A stretch of DNA of 15,062 nt from Acidiferrobacter sp. (GTDB lineage: Bacteria > Pseudomonadota > Gammaproteobacteria > Arenicellales > UBA868): positions 1-15,062 of the forward strand of contig NZKZ01000057.1 in assembly GCA_002694065.1 (NCBI GenBank), written 5' to 3'. Numbering within the stretch: the first letter of the stretch is position 1; every line of letters begins with the position of its first letter. The translations under genes and the position numbers were made by a program. Under the pieces are notes generated by a model that was not told where the DNA came from, made no database searches, and saw only the letters and a list, made by a program, of their open reading frames with translations. This document shows, in pieces, positions 6,509 to 14,081 of the stretch.

Positions 6509-7816
6509 TTAGCAGTCCAGCGTGTGGTCACGTTCCCATTGGCTGATCGCTGCGCTATAGCTGCGCCAATCCTGATGCTTCAACTTGGCATAACTGTCTA
6601 CCAGATCGTCTCCGAGTCCTGCGCGCAGTATCTTGCTCTTCTCAAACACACGAATCGCGTCAAGCAGATTGGATGGCAGCCGTCGTGCGTTCTTCACCTT
6701 GTGACCTTCCGTGTACATATTGATATCAAGGGGCTTGCCCGGATCACGCTTGTTTGCAATGCCGTCAAGGCCTGCCGCAAGGACCCCGGCCTGAAGCAGA
6801 TACGGGTTGGCGGCTCCATCCATCAGACGCAGTTCAAAGCGCCCGGCATCCGGCACCCGAACCATGTGGGTTCTATTATTGCCCCCGTAAGTGATGGCAT
6901 TGGGTGACCAGGTTGCGCCTGAGGTCGTCACCTGTGCATCGATCCGCTTGTAGCTGTTTACAGTCGGATTAAACACCGCAGCAAGCGCATCGGCGTTATG
7001 CAGCACTCCGCCCAGGAATTGATACGCTGTCTTGGAAAGCCCCATCTCGTCGCGCCCGTTGTGGAAAAGGTTCTTCTTGCCGGCCTTGTCCCAAACCGAT
7101 ACGTGGGCGTGGCAGCCATTTCCGGTCAGATTCGAGAACGGCTTGGGCATGAACGTGGCCCGCAGTCCGTGTTTTTCCGCTATCGCCTTGACCATGTATT
7201 TAAAGAACACATGGCGGTCTGCCGTGACCAGGGCATCATCGAAATCCCAGTTCATCTCGAACTGTCCGTTAGCGTCCTCGTGGTCATTCTGATAAGGGCC
7301 CCATCCAAGCGAGATCATGCAGTCACAGATCTCACTGATCACGTCATAGCGCCGCATCAGTGCTGACTGGTCATAACAGGGTTTTTCCTGCGTATCATTC
7401 GGATCCGAAAGGGATAGGCCATCACCACTGACAAGAAAGTATTCGCACTCGACCCCGGTTTTCATCCGGTAGCCCTGCTTTGCCGCCTTGGCAATCTGGG
7501 CTTTCAGTGCCACGCGCGGTGAGGCCTCAACAGGCTTCCCATCCATCACAAGGTCTCCTGCCAGCCAGCCCACTTCCGGTTTCCAGGGCAATTGAATCAG
7601 GCTCGCGGGATCCGGGACCGAGAACATATCGGGGTGCGCTGGCGTCATATCCAGCCATGCGGCAAACCCGGCAAAGCCCGCCCCGTCTTTTTGCATATCG
7701 CCGATGGCTCTCGCCGGCACCAGTTTGGAACGCAATACACCGAAAAGATCGACGAAACTGATCAGGAAATACTTGATCTTTTTTTGCTTGGCGACGGTCG
7801 CCAGATTGATTGCCAT
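6509..7816 (-). CDS. gmaS: GlnT-type glutamine synthetase homologue, probable gamma-glutamylmethylamide synthetase
   Basis: This 435-residue protein has the full glutamine synthetase catalytic fold. Visible motifs are VECEYF (E123 and E125, metal site), HEDANGQFEMNW at 179-190, the NGCHAHVS ATP/ammonia region at 233-240, NPTVNSYKRI at 283-292, and RFELRLMDGAANPYL at 326-340. It is shorter than GlnA and lacks the GlnA tyrosine adenylylation loop, as expected for the GlnT/GmaS group. GmaS ligates methylamine to glutamate with ATP to give gamma-glutamylmethylamide, the first step of the N-methylglutamate pathway. The neighbouring mgs-like genes and tmm favour GmaS over ammonia-dependent GlnT, but substrate cannot be proved from sequence. 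A strong AGGAGG lies 9 bases before the ATG. It follows the regulator gene by 66 bases with no terminator, so it is probably in the same transcript. Confidence 0.85.
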   Translation of the reverse strand: MAINLATVAKQKKIKYFLISFVDLFGVLRSKLVPARAIGDMQKDGAGFAGFAAWLDMTPAHPDMFSVPDPASLIQLPWKPEVGWLAGDLVMDGKPVEASPRVALKAQIAKAAKQGYRMKTGVECEYFLVSGDGLSLSDPNDTQEKPCYDQSALMRRYDVISEICDCMISLGWGPYQNDHEDANGQFEMNWDFDDALVTADRHVFFKYMVKAIAEKHGLRATFMPKPFSNLTGNGCHAHVSVWDKAGKKNLFHNGRDEMGLSKTAYQFLGGVLHNADALAAVFNPTVNSYKRIDAQVTTSGATWSPNAITYGGNNRTHMVRVPDAGRFELRLMDGAANPYLLQAGVLAAGLDGIANKRDPGKPLDINMYTEGHKVKNARRLPSNLLDAIRVFEKSKILRAGLGDDLVDSYAKLKHQDWRSYSAAISQWERDHTLDC

Positions 7817-7882
7817 GATAACTATCCTCCTCTCAGAATTTTTTCAGAATCTGTTCTCTGGAATCCAATACCGCTGATGATC

Positions 7883-8533
7883 TCACGAGCCCGGACTGGG
7901 CTCAACGATGAAAGACAGGAACCGAATCGGAAGTTGTTTCAGTTCCTCAGGGCCGTGGGGCGCATCCGCATCGAAATAGAGCGAATCTCCCGGCCCCATC
8001 GCGTAGACATGCGAGCCATGCCGATAGACCATTTCTCCCTCCAGGATGTAGATGAACTCGACACCATCGTGCTGGAACAGGGGAAAAACATCCGAAGGTT
8101 CCGAGATCACAATCAGGTAGGGTTCAGCCCGAGTAGCCCGGTCGCCAACGGAATGACCCAGCAAGTGATACTGATGACCCGCGCGAGTACCGCGGCGGTC
8201 GATGACAAGGCCTTTGCCCGCCTTAACGAAAGACGCCTCCCGATCCTGTTCATACTGGCGAAAAAGAGCGGTTACTGGAACATTAAGCGCAGCCGCAAGA
8301 GACTGCAGGGTTGTCAAAGACGGTGATGTCTGACCATTCTCGATCTTGGAGAGCATCCCCGGAGATAACTCCGCCTGACGCGCCAGGTTGGCAATGGTCA
8401 TCCCAAGCTGAGTCCGGTAGACCCGCACCTGCCTACCGATGGCATCTTCAAGCCGATTGCTTCGCTCAGAGACCGGACCCGCCGGATCCTGATCCACCAC
8501 CTCAAGGGGATGCCCTGAGAGTCTTGGGCTCAT
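7883..8533 (-). CDS. XRE-family regulator with C-terminal cupin domain
   Basis: This 216-residue protein combines an XRE-type helix-turn-helix at about 30-85 (VRVYRTQLGMTIANLARQ, then SPGMLSKIENGQTSPSLTTL) with a cupin ligand-binding barrel at about 140-205 (DGVEFIYILEGEMVY, then GDSLYFDADAPHGP). XRE-cupin proteins are usually repressors or dual regulators of catabolic genes nearby and sense a small molecule from that pathway; PuuR, for putrescine use, is an example. The ATG overlaps the stop of the 846-codon gene as ATGA, so it is translationally coupled and co-transcribed with the operon it probably controls, implying feedback. The repeat of half-sites at 13998-14022 is the best candidate binding site. 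The inducer is unknown; a methylated amine or a gamma-glutamyl derivative is a guess from context. Confidence 0.87.
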   Translation of the reverse strand: MSPRLSGHPLEVVDQDPAGPVSERSNRLEDAIGRQVRVYRTQLGMTIANLARQAELSPGMLSKIENGQTSPSLTTLQSLAAALNVPVTALFRQYEQDREASFVKAGKGLVIDRRGTRAGHQYHLLGHSVGDRATRAEPYLIVISEPSDVFPLFQHDGVEFIYILEGEMVYRHGSHVYAMGPGDSLYFDADAPHGPEELKQLPIRFLSFIVEPSPGS

Positions 8534-11070
8534 GGCCTGCTGTGTCGCCCAGTCACGTTGTGGCCCGGGACAGGCACCCGCATAGTGGAACTGGTCGTCA
8601 GGGTCACACTCCGCGGGTCTTCCGGCTCAAGATTATGAAGCCGAGTCTTGCCTGTGCAGCGGGCCATCATCGATGCCTCGCCCGCATTGGCATTCAAGAT
8701 TGCTCTGAGTCCTTCCACACGCTCTTCGGGTGTCCGGTCGGATTGCCAATGGATTTCTCCACCATGAATCTCGCCCCCCATCGCAATCGCCGAGGTCACA
8801 CCGTAAGTCACGACGCTGGCGCCCATGGCGATCAGACGTGCTGCATCGGTGCCGGACCGCACTCCGCCTGCGAAGATAAGCGTCAGAAATTCCTCTTTTT
8901 TCCGCTCCCGCAAGGCCGCAACGGCGCCAGAGAGCAGTTCAAACCGCGGCTGAGCGCCCAACTCGTTTCGCCATGAGCCCTGGCCACCGGTGCTGTCGAG
9001 CATAAGAAAGTCATAATCATGGGCCAGTGCGTAGTCCACGACATCGTCAATGTCTTCAATGTCCGAAAGGCTGATGCCTTTGAGTTGATGGCTCCCTCGA
9101 AGCGGGTCCTCCTTGGTCAACGACTTGTGCCATCGTTGCACAACGCCCGCCGCTCGGGAATGAGCCGCTTCACCAGCCTCAAGAATCTGCAGCCAGTGAA
9201 CGCTGCCGTCGGGCATGGATCTGCTGACGACTCCCGCGCCGTTTTCTTCTGCTGCCCGGCACGCGACTTGCCTGATCTCTTCAGGCGCATCATCCAGACC
9301 GCTGACCAGAAATGGTTGCTTCAGGTTGAGATCGGGGCCAAGGTCAATATCGATTCGGCAGGCCTCACGATAAGGATCAATAACCAAACGTGAAAGATTC
9401 GCCGGCAGAAACACGAGGTCGTCCAAGGAGGCCGGGCGTTCAGCGGGGTATGGATTATCCCGAGGGCTAAGCCGCCTTTGCAGCATGGCCTGATGCTTAT
9501 CGACATCTTTTGGATGCGTTCGAGCCATCGAAAAAAGATCTTCCCGATGATGCACGGAGTAGTCGGTTGACCCGGTTTCGGCGTCGCACCGATAGCATCG
9601 GGCGGCTTCCCGCATCGCGGCAGCCTCATCGTAGGTGTCCTCAATCTCAGGAAAACTTGCGGGCTCTTCGCCGACACCGTGAAACACCGGCTCTTCAAGA
9701 GCGAATTGCTCCCATTTGAGATCCTGAGCCACCGGCACACGCCGGGTGCGGTATGGCGTGCGGTATGGAATCGGTGAATCTATATTCTCCAGCGCGGCAC
9801 GAACATAGTAGGCAGCCCGCTGACCATGCTGCATCGCCATCACGATCGTAGAGCCGCCAAAGGCACCATCGCCGGCGGCAAAGACTTTCGGATCCGCAGT
9901 GCGCATCGTCGCGAAATCAGTGCGCACACGGTCGACATCCATCAGGCCGGCAGTATCCAGTGCTTCGTTAGCCCCTTTTTGCCCCACGGCAGCAATCACC
10001 ATGCCGCAGGGAATCTCAAAGGCGCTTCCTTCAACGACAACAGGTGAGCGACGCCCATCTTCATCAGGCGGTCCTGCTTCCGTGCGAACACACTGCAGTG
10101 CAAGACTGTTGCCCAGATCCGAAATGCCCGTCTGCAGGGCGTTGTAAACAAACTCAATGCCTTCTTTTTGCGCGTGATGTAACTCGATCTTGCGCGCCGG
10201 TATCTCCTCCGGGCCGCGCCGGTACACCACTTTGACGGTCTTGCAGCCTGGCAGCCGCAAAGCCGCCCTGCATGCGTCCATCGCGACATCACCCCCGCCG
10301 ACGACGACAACGGTCTCTGGCATCTGAGGGCGCTCCCCCGCGTTGATCCGCCTGAGAAAACTGACCCCGTCTTCCACGTTCGGATGATCTTCGCCGGGAA
10401 TCCCCATCGGCTTCCCCCACCATGAGCCGATTGTCAGCAGCACGGCATCGTGCCGTGTTTTGAGCTCATCCAAAGAAACGTCGTTGCCCAGAGCCGTATT
10501 GAGATGCACCGTGAGGCCCGGACACTGGTGCTGCAGACGCTGTATATCCTCTTCAATGATTCCCGAGGGCAGCCGAAACTGGGGGATACCCCAGACCATC
10601 GTGCCCCCCAATCGGTCAGTCATTTCATAAACCGACACTGAAAACCCGGCTTTGCACAACTCAAAAGCAGCAGTCAGTCCAGCCGGACCTGATCCCACAA
10701 TGCCGACGGATTCCTTGCGGGACACCTCAAACTGGGTTCTGGGCAAGTCTGCGCCCAACTTGTCCATGACAAAACGTTTGAGATTGCGGATCTGTACCGC
10801 GCCATCACTGCTTTCACGGCGACAGGCAGGCTCACAGGGGGCATCACATACCCGTCCGCAGATCGAACTGAATGGGTTGGTCGCGGTAATTGCCTCGAAC
10901 GCCTCAGCGTACTGTTTTTCCCATATGTAGCCGATATAAGACGGGGCGTCTGTTCCTATTGGACAGGCGACCTGGCACGGCGCGGGCACATAGTGCGGAT
11001 CCGAGGTGTCATCCGAGAATCCAGGCGGCGACACCGGCACGCTGATCCGGTCAAGACCGTAAACACTCAT
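8530..11070 (-). CDS. GltD-like FAD/NAD(P)H iron-sulfur oxidoreductase fused to a degenerate glutamate-synthase barrel
   Basis: This 846-residue protein is much longer than GltD (about 470). Residues 1-500 match the glutamate synthase small subunit: an N-terminal cysteine set for Fe-S clusters (C32, C36, C71, C75, C79, C83), the FAD motif GSGPAGLTAA at 126-135, the NAD(P) motif VVVGGGDVAMDACR at 255-268, and AAGDGAFGGST at 398-407. A CYRC pair is at 492-495. Residues from about 580 to 795 look like a shortened FMN glutamate-synthase barrel: LDSTGGQGS at 691-699 and FAGGVRSGTDAARLIAMGA at 733-751 align with the neighbouring fusion protein, but the 3Fe-4S cysteines are gone. The likely role is to feed NAD(P)H electrons to the fused synthase encoded upstream. 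Its start overlaps that gene's stop as ATGA, with a GGTGG-rich ribosome binding site. The reductase role is inferred. Confidence 0.85.
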   Translation of the reverse strand: MSVYGLDRISVPVSPPGFSDDTSDPHYVPAPCQVACPIGTDAPSYIGYIWEKQYAEAFEAITATNPFSSICGRVCDAPCEPACRRESSDGAVQIRNLKRFVMDKLGADLPRTQFEVSRKESVGIVGSGPAGLTAAFELCKAGFSVSVYEMTDRLGGTMVWGIPQFRLPSGIIEEDIQRLQHQCPGLTVHLNTALGNDVSLDELKTRHDAVLLTIGSWWGKPMGIPGEDHPNVEDGVSFLRRINAGERPQMPETVVVVGGGDVAMDACRAALRLPGCKTVKVVYRRGPEEIPARKIELHHAQKEGIEFVYNALQTGISDLGNSLALQCVRTEAGPPDEDGRRSPVVVEGSAFEIPCGMVIAAVGQKGANEALDTAGLMDVDRVRTDFATMRTADPKVFAAGDGAFGGSTIVMAMQHGQRAAYYVRAALENIDSPIPYRTPYRTRRVPVAQDLKWEQFALEEPVFHGVGEEPASFPEIEDTYDEAAAMREAARCYRCDAETGSTDYSVHHREDLFSMARTHPKDVDKHQAMLQRRLSPRDNPYPAERPASLDDLVFLPANLSRLVIDPYREACRIDIDLGPDLNLKQPFLVSGLDDAPEEIRQVACRAAEENGAGVVSRSMPDGSVHWLQILEAGEAAHSRAAGVVQRWHKSLTKEDPLRGSHQLKGISLSDIEDIDDVVDYALAHDYDFLMLDSTGGQGSWRNELGAQPRFELLSGAVAALRERKKEEFLTLIFAGGVRSGTDAARLIAMGASVVTYGVTSAIAMGGEIHGGEIHWQSDRTPEERVEGLRAILNANAGEASMMARCTGKTRLHNLEPEDPRSVTLTTSSTMRVPVPGHNVTGRHSRP

Positions 11071-13025
11071 GACGTCACCCCCACCTGACCCTGCGCTGTA
11101 TCTGCCATGGGAGGCTCGTAAGGCAGGCCTGTAATGTCGGCTGCCTCGGGAGTTAAAGCCACGAGATCATCTCTGTTGAGACTCGTTACATCATCGTAGC
11201 CAAGTCCCCGGGTGATTGCTGCGATCTGCCAACGGACGCTTTCCAGGAACCGATGGATGTTGCTGGCTTCGACCTCAGGCTGGTAACGTTTTTCATGCTC
11301 GGGGTCCTGCGTTGCAATTCCCGTCACACACTGACCGATATGGCACTGCATGCATGAGATACACCCCCCTGCCACAATTACCGACGTCCCGAACGCTACG
11401 GCATCCGCGCCAAGGCACAAAGCCTTCACGGCGTCGACCCCATCGCGCAGCCCTCCCATCAGGACTAACTGGATCTTGTCCCGCGCGTCAATCTCTTCGA
11501 GCGCTTCGATCGCCTCAATAATCGCTGGCAACGTGGGAATACCCACGTTGTCGATCACCTCCGCGCTGCCGGCACCGGTCGACCCCTGCATGCCGTCCAG
11601 CTCGACGAAGTCAAACCCGTCCTTGGTGGCAATCTTGATGTCGTCACGGATTCTTCCAGCACCCAACTTCACACTCACGGGCACTTCATACCCTGTCGCT
11701 TCACGAAACTCTTCGACCTTAATGACGAGATCATCCGCTCCAAGAATATCGGGATGGCGAGAGGGCGAACGCAAATCAATGCCGGAGGGGATACCTCGGA
11801 TTTCGGCGAGTTCCGGCGTCACTTTCTTTGCCATCAACTGTCCACCGAGACCCGGCTTCGCGCCTTGGGAAATATAAATCTCCAGTGCGTCCGCCCGGCG
11901 CATGTCATGGATGTTCCAACCCAATCGCCCGCCAAGGCACTGGAAAATCAATTGACCGGCGGCATCCCGCTGCGCATCACTCATACCGCCCTCGCCCGTA
12001 TTTTCGGCAATACCGGACATGGCCGATCCCATCGCAATGGCGTACTTCGTCGAGCGGCTTAGCGCCCCGTAACTCATTGGAGCAATCATCACGGGCATGC
12101 TGAGCTTTAGGGGTCGTGCTCCGTTGATTCCACCGATCTCGGTTGCCATTTGGACTGTTGACACCACATCGCGGTCAGCTCCGGCTTGTGTCAGGTCCTT
12201 GCGAAATCCAATGTCACTGAGGTGCGGCAAAGGCCGAGCCCCGCCATAGCCGCGAATTCGATAGCGACCGCTCTGCGCTTTGACCGTTATGTCCTCCTGC
12301 ACCTTCGGATTCCAATACGCAGAATCCCCCGAGAAGGTGTTAAAGGGAATGCTGCGCATAGGTGTTTCGGGAGTGCCGTAGCGCAGCTTCTTGCCCGCGT
12401 TGACGATCTTGGAAAAACCTTTGGGCGCCTTAATACCGTAACGATCAAGAAATTCGTAAACGCTCTGGAGCTCTTTGGAGTCAATGTCAGTCAGCATCGC
12501 ATCTGAGCCGAGATCCTGAACGTTGCCCGCTACAAAGATCTCGCCGCTCGACATATCCTCCCCAACCCTTTCTCCCGAGTCACCCAGGATGATGATCCGG
12601 CCGCCATACATCATGTAGCCGGCCATGAAGTTCGCATTCCCGGCACAGCACAACGTGCCGGCTTTCATCACCTGCCCTGCCCTTGACCCCATATTGCCCT
12701 TGATCACAATCTCGGCACCACGAATCGCAACCCCGGGGATGGCGCCCGCATTTCCGCCCACTACTACCGAACCGCTATACATGTTGTCGCCGACCCCCCA
12801 GCCTACGTTGTGGGAAACATGAAAACGCGCCTGGTCGGTGAGCCCGGCACAGAAATAGCCGGCAGACCCCTGGACGTTGACATTGATCGGAGCGGTCAGG
12901 CCTACGCCGATATGATGGCGGGCATCGGGGTTCAGAATCTCTACTGCTTCCCCGGCTTCACCCAATGTTCGAAGCTGAGCATTCGCGTCGCGAACGCTCA
13001 GCTCGGCTAAATCGATCGAGACCAT
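11067..13025 (-). CDS. mgsBC: fused GXGXG-domain and FMN glutamate-synthase-like protein (N-methylglutamate synthase MgsB-MgsC fusion)
   Basis: This 652-residue protein joins two domains usually made as MgsB and MgsC. Residues about 45-175 form a GXGXG beta-helix with repeated glycine turns (VGWGVGDNMYSG, VIKGNMGSRAG, LGDSGERVGEDM). Residues about 250-605 form the FMN glutamate-synthase barrel: ENTGEGG at 341-347, GAKPGLGGQLMAKK at 388-401, LDGMQGSTGAGS at 476-487 and LMGGLRDGVDAVKALCLGA at 522-540. C555, C561 and C566 keep the C-x5-C-x4-C spacing of the GltS 3Fe-4S cluster; C558 is extra. In GltB the GXGXG domain follows the FMN domain, so the order is reversed here. The likely reaction is N-methylglutamate formation from gamma-glutamylmethylamide and 2-oxoglutarate. 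The homologous GlxC/GlxD proteins are an alternative label. It overlaps mgsA by 19 bases. Confidence 0.87.
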   Translation of the reverse strand: MVSIDLAELSVRDANAQLRTLGEAGEAVEILNPDARHHIGVGLTAPINVNVQGSAGYFCAGLTDQARFHVSHNVGWGVGDNMYSGSVVVGGNAGAIPGVAIRGAEIVIKGNMGSRAGQVMKAGTLCCAGNANFMAGYMMYGGRIIILGDSGERVGEDMSSGEIFVAGNVQDLGSDAMLTDIDSKELQSVYEFLDRYGIKAPKGFSKIVNAGKKLRYGTPETPMRSIPFNTFSGDSAYWNPKVQEDITVKAQSGRYRIRGYGGARPLPHLSDIGFRKDLTQAGADRDVVSTVQMATEIGGINGARPLKLSMPVMIAPMSYGALSRSTKYAIAMGSAMSGIAENTGEGGMSDAQRDAAGQLIFQCLGGRLGWNIHDMRRADALEIYISQGAKPGLGGQLMAKKVTPELAEIRGIPSGIDLRSPSRHPDILGADDLVIKVEEFREATGYEVPVSVKLGAGRIRDDIKIATKDGFDFVELDGMQGSTGAGSAEVIDNVGIPTLPAIIEAIEALEEIDARDKIQLVLMGGLRDGVDAVKALCLGADAVAFGTSVIVAGGCISCMQCHIGQCVTGIATQDPEHEKRYQPEVEASNIHRFLESVRWQIAAITRGLGYDDVTSLNRDDLVALTPEAADITGLPYEPPMADTAQGQVGVTS

Positions 13026-13924
13026 GTGGCGTAGGTTCCTGGTGCAGGTTCACGTGTGTTCAACGCTTTGCCCGGGAAAAGCCGGTTCAGCGATACCTCT
13101 TCAGAAGCAATGGCGACCAGATCATCATCCTCATACATGATCATCGGCTTGGCCGCGAGGCGGTCCTTGGCATAACCGATCTCATCACCAGTCGAGACGA
13201 GAAAGGAAAACGTGCCGTCGAGATCATCGATCGATGTCGACAATGCGTCCTGAAGCTTTACACCCTGGGCAAGCTTGTCAGCAAGATAAACGGCAATAAG
13301 CTCGCTATCGTTATCCGTGGTGAATTCAAAACCACGTTGCTCCAGCCGCCGGCGCATCTTCCAGTAGTTGGTAATCTGGCCGTTATGCACGATAGCCACA
13401 TCAGCAAAGCCTGTTGCCCAAAAAGGATGGGAGGCCTCGGGTTTCACGTCGCTTTCAGTGGCGAGACGCACGTGACCAAGACCATGTGTTCCATGGAACT
13501 GGTTAACGTGATAGCGATCATCAACATCGTGCGCGCTGCCGACATCCTTCACAATCTCAAGACTTGTCCCGATTGAGATAACCTTGGCGGCGTGCTCCAT
13601 CTCGTAGGAGAGTTTCTGGACGTCTCCGTCATAGAGAATGGTCACACGGTAATTGTCGCCGGCACGGGCTTCTTCTTCGATTGCTGCGCCGAGGTCCACA
13701 AGCCGCTGACGGATCGCGTCAATCGCCACGTCATCGTCAGCATCACTCTCAGGGTCAATAAAAAAGCGCAGCTTGAGCCGACCCGATGTTTCGGGCGCAT
13801 AAAGCGCAAACCCCGTTGAGTCAGGACCCCGATGCTGGCAGCCATCCAGCATACGGATCAGCGCCTCGCCCGTGCTGAACGCTTTGTCTGATCCGCGATA
13901 CATCACGCCCGCAATACCGCACAT
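13007..13924 (-). CDS. mgsA: class II glutamine amidotransferase, MgsA/GlxB type
   Basis: This 305-residue protein is an Ntn-type class II amidotransferase. It begins MCGIAGV, so removal of Met exposes the catalytic Cys. It also has CQHRGPDSTGF at about 29-39, THGLGHVRLAT, VHNGQITNYW and the TDNDSELIA segment typical of PurF, GltB and MgsA N-terminal domains. In glutamate synthase this domain releases ammonia from glutamine; in MgsABC it would release methylamine from gamma-glutamylmethylamide and channel it to the FMN domain. It is a separate gene, whereas in GltB it is the first domain of one chain. The ATG has GGAAGAG upstream at good spacing and is the first gene after the 157-base gap below tmm. 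Its last 19 bases overlap the next gene. The homologous GlxB of rhizobia has the same architecture. Confidence 0.88.
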   Translation of the reverse strand: MCGIAGVMYRGSDKAFSTGEALIRMLDGCQHRGPDSTGFALYAPETSGRLKLRFFIDPESDADDDVAIDAIRQRLVDLGAAIEEEARAGDNYRVTILYDGDVQKLSYEMEHAAKVISIGTSLEIVKDVGSAHDVDDRYHVNQFHGTHGLGHVRLATESDVKPEASHPFWATGFADVAIVHNGQITNYWKMRRRLEQRGFEFTTDNDSELIAVYLADKLAQGVKLQDALSTSIDDLDGTFSFLVSTGDEIGYAKDRLAAKPMIMYEDDDLVAIASEEVSLNRLFPGKALNTREPAPGTYATWSRSI

Positions 13925-13963
13925 AGTTTCTCTTCCTTTAATGGATTTGTCTGGCAGCAGACG

Positions 13964-13992
13964 AGCGTACGCCTTTAGTAAATTAAATTCAA
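13964..13992 (-). promoter_or_regulatory. possible sigma70-type promoter of the mgs-gmaS operon
   Basis: On the minus strand TTGAAT (13992-13987) and TACGCT (13969-13964) are 17 bases apart. The -35 matches at four of six positions and the -10 at only three, so the call is tentative. The predicted leader is about 35 bases long and ends in AAAGGAAGAG before mgsA. The half-site array at 13998-14022 starts 6 bases upstream of this -35. Confidence 0.4.
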
Positions 13993-13997
13993 CTGGT

Positions 13998-14022
13998 GGA
14001 AATAATGTTTCCTTACAGGAAA
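13998..14022. promoter_or_regulatory. three phased, alternating half-sites (operator candidate)
   Basis: Reading the plus strand, GGAAA (13998), TTTCC (14008) and GGAAA (14018) are spaced exactly 10 bases apart in alternating orientation. They form two overlapping palindromes, the second extended to GTTTCC-N5-GGAAAC. This is about one DNA turn per half-site and suits cooperative binding of a helix-turn-helix dimer. The XRE-cupin protein of the same operon is the likely binder; that is inference. Confidence 0.5.
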
Positions 14023-14030
14023 CCTCAACT

Positions 14031-14062
14031 TCAAAAAATAGCCCGGGCGAACCCGGACTATT
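14031..14062 (-). terminator. rho-independent terminator of tmm
   Basis: On the minus strand AATAGTCCGGG and CCCGGGCTATT form an 11-bp stem (one G-U pair) around the stable tetraloop TTCG, running straight into a T-run. It starts 19 bases after the tmm stop codon. This separates tmm transcription from the mgs operon below it. Confidence 0.9.
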
Positions 14063-14081
14063 CTTGCCGTTAAGACTTCTC

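Noticed and set aside
6509..7816. Housekeeping GlnA glutamine synthetase
   Set aside because: It lacks the adenylylation-loop tyrosine region and is 435 residues long. Its neighbours are methylamine-type genes rather than glnB or ntr genes.
7817..7882. Separate promoter or terminator between the regulator and gmaS
   Set aside because: The 66-base gap has an ATTCTGA direct repeat and a strong ribosome binding site, but no convincing -35/-10 pair and no T-tailed hairpin.
7592..8326. Long plus-strand open frame of 244 codons
   Set aside because: It lies antisense to gmaS and the XRE-cupin gene, resembles no known family and has arginine-rich low-complexity composition, as expected for a shadow frame.
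8311..8976. Plus-strand open frame of 221 codons
   Set aside because: It is antisense to two well-supported genes and has no recognisable motif.
11067..13025. A normal assimilatory GltB glutamate synthase
   Set aside because: The chain is 652 residues, not about 1500. The amidotransferase is a separate gene and the GXGXG domain comes first, which fits the Mgs/Glx group.
12965..13576. Plus-strand open frame of 203 codons
   Set aside because: It is antisense to mgsA and mgsBC, both of which carry clear family motifs.
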